A DNA stretch of 64,000 bases from Mycobacterium sp. SM1 (lineage in GTDB: Bacteria > Actinomycetota > Actinomycetes > Mycobacteriales > Mycobacteriaceae), in assembly GCF_018361265.1 (NCBI RefSeq), contig NZ_JAFLNH010000001.1:434001-498000 (forward strand). Direction: 5' to 3'. The notes under the pieces are model-generated. The model saw only the letters and a program-made list of their open reading frames with translations. It made no database searches and had not been told where the DNA came from. Position 1 is the stretch's first letter; every line of letters starts with the position of its first letter. A program made the position numbers and the translations under genes. This document shows positions 60,824 to 64,000 of the stretch, piece after piece.

Positions 60824-62224
60824 ATGCAGGATACTACGGGTTGGTCGAAGAATGTCCGAGTTGAGGTCCGTGGCGACGACGTGGTCGGGCACGCCGGTAA
60901 CGTGATACCCCGGTTGCTGGCCGACAATCTGGGTTTGACCAGCGGTTTGTCGTCGGTGCTGTCGCGCCCAGAAGTCACCCACGACCGAGGCGCGGTGTTG
61001 CGCGATGTGGCGGTATCGATCGCGGGCGGAGCACAGAACCTGGCCGGCACCGCGGTGCTGCGCGATCAGCACCGGTTGTTTGAGGCGGTGGCGTCGGTTC
61101 CGACGATGTGGCGGTCCCTGGGCGAGATCGACAAGCAGAGCATCACCGAGGTCACGGCCGTGCGCAACAAGGTCCGCTCTCGGGTGTGGGAGGCGATCGA
61201 GGCCCGCCACGGTGCGATCCCGGCTTCGCAGACCTGCTATGGGGACCTCGGGGACACGATCGTGATCCGCATCGACGCCTCGCTGATTCAGTCGCACAGC
61301 GATAAGCAGCACGCCGCAGGCAATTTCAAAGGCGGGTTTGGCTTCCACCCGCTGTTGGCGTGGTGTGACAACACCGGCGAACTGCTGGCGGTGATCGCCC
61401 GTCCCGGCAACGCCGGCTCGAACACCGCGGCCGATCATATCGCGATCATCGACGCCGCGATCGCGGCGATCCCGGCCACGTGGCGCCGCAAGTTGCTGGT
61501 CACCATCGACGGCGCGGGTTCAAGCCACGCCGTCGTCGAACACCTGGAGAAACTCAATGCCCGGCCGGGGATGTCGGTGGGCTACTCGGTCGGATTCGAC
61601 CTCGATGAGCGGGTCCGGGTCGCGATCGGCCAGATGCCCGATGCGGGATGGCAAGCCGCGCTGGATGCCACCGGGGCGGCCCGCGACGACGCCCAGGTCG
61701 CCGAGTTGACCGGGCTGCTGCGCCACAGCACCGGAGGGGATCAGCTGGTCGGCTGGCCGGCCGGCATGCGCGTCCTGGTGCGGCGCGAAGAAATCGAACA
61801 CGGCACCCAGTTGTCGTTGTTCGAGCAGCTGGCCGGCTACCGCTACCAGGTCCTCGCCACCTCGACTGCCGGTGGACAACCCCAGCGACTAGAAGCCCGC
61901 CACCGCGTCCACGCCCGGGTGGAGGGCTTCATCCGCACCGGCAAAGACACCGGCCTGGCCCGCTGGCCCTCACACTCGTTCGCCATCAACACCGCTTGGG
62001 TCACCGCCGTCGCGATCGCCATCGACCTGCTGTGCTGGATGCGACTGCTACTGCTGGACGGCCCACTGGCCAAAGCCGAACCCGCCACCCTGCGCTACCG
62101 GCTGCTGCACGCCGCGGCCCGGCTGATCAAACGATCCCGCTACCTGATCCTGCGGATCCCCCAAACCTGGCCCTGGGCAAAAGAATTCGCCGACGCCCTC
62201 AACAGGGTCCGCGCCATACCCTGA
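60824..62224 (+). CDS. IS1380-family transposase
   Basis: A 466-residue DDE transposase of the IS1380 type (DDE_Tnp_1-like). The first Asp is in VIRIDASLIQSHSDKQHAAG, the second in LLVTIDGAGSSHAVVEHL, and the Glu in the region after RVHARVEGFIRTGKDTGLAR. Typical features also include NFKGGFGFHPLLAWCDNTGE, KLNARPGMSVGYSVGFDLDE and FAINTAWVTAVAIAIDLLCW. The frame is intact. ATG 60824 follows a hairpin. Confidence 0.93.
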   Translation: MQDTTGWSKNVRVEVRGDDVVGHAGNVIPRLLADNLGLTSGLSSVLSRPEVTHDRGAVLRDVAVSIAGGAQNLAGTAVLRDQHRLFEAVASVPTMWRSLGEIDKQSITEVTAVRNKVRSRVWEAIEARHGAIPASQTCYGDLGDTIVIRIDASLIQSHSDKQHAAGNFKGGFGFHPLLAWCDNTGELLAVIARPGNAGSNTAADHIAIIDAAIAAIPATWRRKLLVTIDGAGSSHAVVEHLEKLNARPGMSVGYSVGFDLDERVRVAIGQMPDAGWQAALDATGAARDDAQVAELTGLLRHSTGGDQLVGWPAGMRVLVRREEIEHGTQLSLFEQLAGYRYQVLATSTAGGQPQRLEARHRVHARVEGFIRTGKDTGLARWPSHSFAINTAWVTAVAIAIDLLCWMRLLLLDGPLAKAEPATLRYRLLHAAARLIKRSRYLILRIPQTWPWAKEFADALNRVRAIP

Positions 62225-62402
62225 CCCACAGGCCCCTGTGCCCGCTCGACCCCAAGAAAGGAGTAACCACCCCCGGGATAAAGGACCCGGCGTCACCGCA
62301 CGACACGCGGCGCCGCCGCCTACCCCCAACCTCAAAACCTCGACAAAGCTGCCACCTCGCAGACCGCCACAGCAGAACCCGGGCCACCGTGAAATTCTGA
62401 GG

Positions 62403-62508
62403 CTCGTCACACAATAGCCGAATAGGTCTTACGGTCAACACATTTCGGTCGGCGTTGCGTCCTCGGAATCGGCCCGCCATCGCCGTTGGATAGACTGACC
62501 TGCGCATT
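62403..62508. other. Gap between the IS1380 element and tRNA-Arg
   Basis: 106 bp with no gene. It should contain the tRNA promoter; no clear box is assigned. Confidence 0.4.
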
Positions 62509-62582
62509 GCCTCCGTAGCTCAGTTGGATAGAGCAAGGGCCTTCTAATCCCTAGGTCGCAGGTTCGATTCCTGCCGGGGGCA
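62509..62582 (+). tRNA. tRNA-Arg (TCT)
   Basis: A 74-nt cloverleaf: acceptor GCCTCCG pairs with CGGGGGC (one G.U), D-arm GCTCAGTTGGATAGAGC, anticodon loop CTTCTAA with anticodon TCT, T-arm GCAGGTTCGATTCCTGC, discriminator A. The pair closing the anticodon loop is a C/U mismatch. CCA is not encoded. Confidence 0.95.
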
Positions 62583-62663
62583 CCCGTGCTTATGCGGGCA
62601 AAGCCGTCCACAATGCGCCAACCCACAGGTGCTTCACACCGATTTGAGCTAAGTTAATATATC

Positions 62664-63578
62664 GTGTCATTCGCGTTTCGCAACCAGATCACGCTAGCCG
62701 ACAAGAGCCTCCAATCGGACAAAACGAGTGTCCCGCTGACGGACAACGTAACGCTCACTGCCCCGGCTGGCTTCACCAATGCGGATAGGCTCACGCTCGA
62801 GGGACAGGGCTACCCGTGTGCAGATAAGGCTTATGAGGAGGGCAAACGGTGGCGGCATCGACTTTCCGTGGCGTTCGCACACGCAGGAATTGCCGCTGAT
62901 TTCGATGCGCCGCCTTTTCCCGAGCGCCGCCAAAATGACCGGCCGGAATCACCCGAAGCCCCGGGCCTGCATGTCTTTCCTCAGGCTGGATTGATGGTGC
63001 ATATCGGCATTACAATGAACGCCTTCGTCGGCCAATGCCTGGACACGTTCCTATCCCACCTATCCCAAGACCTGGATCCGGCGCTTGGATCTGTTCCCCA
63101 GGGCCTTGACCAACGACTAGAACTGGCCTACGCAACTTTTCACAGGGCACTCGCGACCAGGAATGCAGAACTGAAGTTCGTTTTTCTTGTGACGGCTGTC
63201 GAAGCACTAATCGAGGAAGGGGAAAAGCCACAACCGATCCGCGACGCTCTCAGGGTGCTACAAAAACACGTACGCGATCAATCAGCGGATTTCGCGCCGG
63301 ACGTCAAGGAGAGGCTGATTCAGATTCTCGAGAATGCAGAGCAAGAATCGATCAGCCAACGTGGCGCACAACTGGCTTCACAGTTGAGCGGCACCTATGG
63401 CGACAAGACACCGGAAGGCTTTTTCAAGCATGTCTACGGGCGTCGAAGCCAAATCGTTCACGGCAGCACTGAGTACACAGGGAAAAACAAGCGCCCGTCA
63501 GCGCGACAGATTGCAGGCGATATCCCGGAATTGCAAAGATTCGTGTTGGATCTCTTGCACGCCGCCCGCTCTACATAA
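62664..63578 (+). CDS. HEPN (Apea-like) domain protein
   Basis: A 304-residue protein. The C-terminal half (about 165-300) is an Apea-type HEPN domain with FHRALATRNAELKFVFLVTA and FKHVYGRRSQIVHGSTEYTG, which contains the R(x4)H ribonuclease motif. The N-terminal half is unrecognised. GTG 62664 has no ribosome-binding site; the AT-rich upstream sequence would allow a leaderless mRNA. GC content and codon use (many A/T-ending codons) differ from the neighbours, and tRNA-Arg is 81 bp upstream, suggesting horizontal acquisition. A stand-alone defence or toxin role is inference. Confidence 0.75.
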   Translation: MSFAFRNQITLADKSLQSDKTSVPLTDNVTLTAPAGFTNADRLTLEGQGYPCADKAYEEGKRWRHRLSVAFAHAGIAADFDAPPFPERRQNDRPESPEAPGLHVFPQAGLMVHIGITMNAFVGQCLDTFLSHLSQDLDPALGSVPQGLDQRLELAYATFHRALATRNAELKFVFLVTAVEALIEEGEKPQPIRDALRVLQKHVRDQSADFAPDVKERLIQILENAEQESISQRGAQLASQLSGTYGDKTPEGFFKHVYGRRSQIVHGSTEYTGKNKRPSARQIAGDIPELQRFVLDLLHAARST

Positions 63579-63706
63579 CCGCCGGCCGTCATCACAGGCT
63601 CGATCGTCGGGTGCCGCGGCGAATGGCCTGGCAGAACGACTCGGATTCGCGGCCGGGAAGGTGCCAAGATGGTGGGGTCTAGAGTTCTGCGGACGAAGGA
63701 GCTGTC

Positions 63707-64000
63707 ACGATCACCAGGACGCTCAACGGTGGCAAGTCCCCGCCGGCGGACCCGCTCACGTCCGGTGAACGCCGCGCCGCGCTGACAGCGCTCGCCGTGC
63801 TCGCCGGTGTCGTCGCGGTGGGCGTGCTCGCGTGGGTGCTAAGCGGCGGCGCGCCCACAGATCAGCGGTCCGGTGAGGGCTGCGTGACCATCGCGTTCCC
63901 GAGCACGATGGGTGGCGGCATCGAGCGCGCATGCGGCGCGGCCGCCCACGACTGGTGCCGCGCCGCCGGCGCCCGGCGGGACGCGCACGCTGCGGCGATT
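63707..64000 (+). CDS. Membrane-anchored protein of unknown function (partial, 3' end beyond window)
   Basis: The frame reads TITRTLNGGKSPPADPLTSG then a hydrophobic helix (ALTALAVLAGVVAVGVLAWV) and GCVTIAFPSTMGGGIERACG, suggesting a single-pass protein with an extracytoplasmic Cys-containing domain. An AAGGAG site (63696-63701) lies 5 nt before ACG at 63707, while no ATG/GTG/TTG follows the in-frame TAG at 63679-63681 before the coding part. The start is therefore uncertain: ACG initiation, a mutated start or a sequence error. I do not recognise the protein. Confidence 0.5.

Larger units (their letters stand above)
60706..62402 (+). mobile_element. IS1380-family insertion sequence
   Basis: A 1697-bp element flanked by the 4-bp duplication CTCG (60702-60705 and 62403-62406), the size typical of IS1380. 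The ends are imperfect inverted repeats (CCTGGATTTTTCA at left; TGAAATTCTGAGG at right). A single intact transposase gene reads outwards from lipQ. A nested hairpin precedes the transposase start. Confidence 0.88.

Overview
This window comes from a slow-growing, non-tuberculous Mycobacterium. GC content is high, GTG starts are common, and the gene order follows the stretch of the M. tuberculosis chromosome that I recall as rne to lipQ (about Rv2444c to Rv2485c). Orthology to Rv numbers is from memory and was not searched.

Region 1 (1-26591) is mostly collinear core. On the minus strand are rne (cut by the window edge), ndk, a DUF4233 membrane protein, folC, valS, a DUF937 protein, a trans-acting enoyl reductase-like protein, rpfE, mobA, korB, korA and clpX. 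On the plus strand is mmuM. Then come clpP2-clpP1 and tig (minus), tRNA-Pro (minus), tRNA-Gly (plus), lipP (plus), rpiB and a DsbA-like protein (minus), and pepN (plus). Several genes I expect from M. tuberculosis (MFS transporters next to clpX and clpP2, a Nei-type glycosylase next to rpiB) are absent.

Region 2 (26592-30910) is a nested mobile element. An IS607-family transposon (serine transposase tnpA plus tnpB) has its tnpA split by an IS110-family element. The 235-bp leader of the IS110 recombinase looks like a bridge-RNA gene. A hairpin in it carries an 8-nt match to the DNA next to the insertion and, on the other side of the loop, a short complement to the other flank. This is the most interesting signal in the window. 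Region 3 (30910-35490) returns to core: DUF5130, a small membrane protein, HNH nuclease, a helical protein, glbO and aglA.

Region 4 (35491-40660) is a graveyard. It holds decayed DUF2563, DUF1023-hydrolase and lipoprotein genes, the last one broken by an ISL3-family element (exact 8-bp duplication) and by an IS256-family element without duplication, then a decayed acyl-CoA thioesterase. Region 5 (40665-60608) is core again (gdh, ettA, ssb-like, plsB2, plsC, WS/DGAT, lipQ). Into it are set a P450/AarF-kinase/TetR cluster with a palindromic operator and a CopD-CtaG membrane protein.

Region 6 (60609-64000) holds an intact IS1380-family element (4-bp duplication) upstream of lipQ, tRNA-Arg, a HEPN-domain gene that looks foreign, and the start of a membrane-anchored protein cut by the window end.

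Functionally the core covers RNA turnover and proteostasis (rne, clpX, clpP1P2, tig, ettA), central carbon and nitrogen metabolism (korAB, gdh, rpiB), resuscitation (rpfE) and glycerolipid acylation (plsB2-plsC-DGAT).
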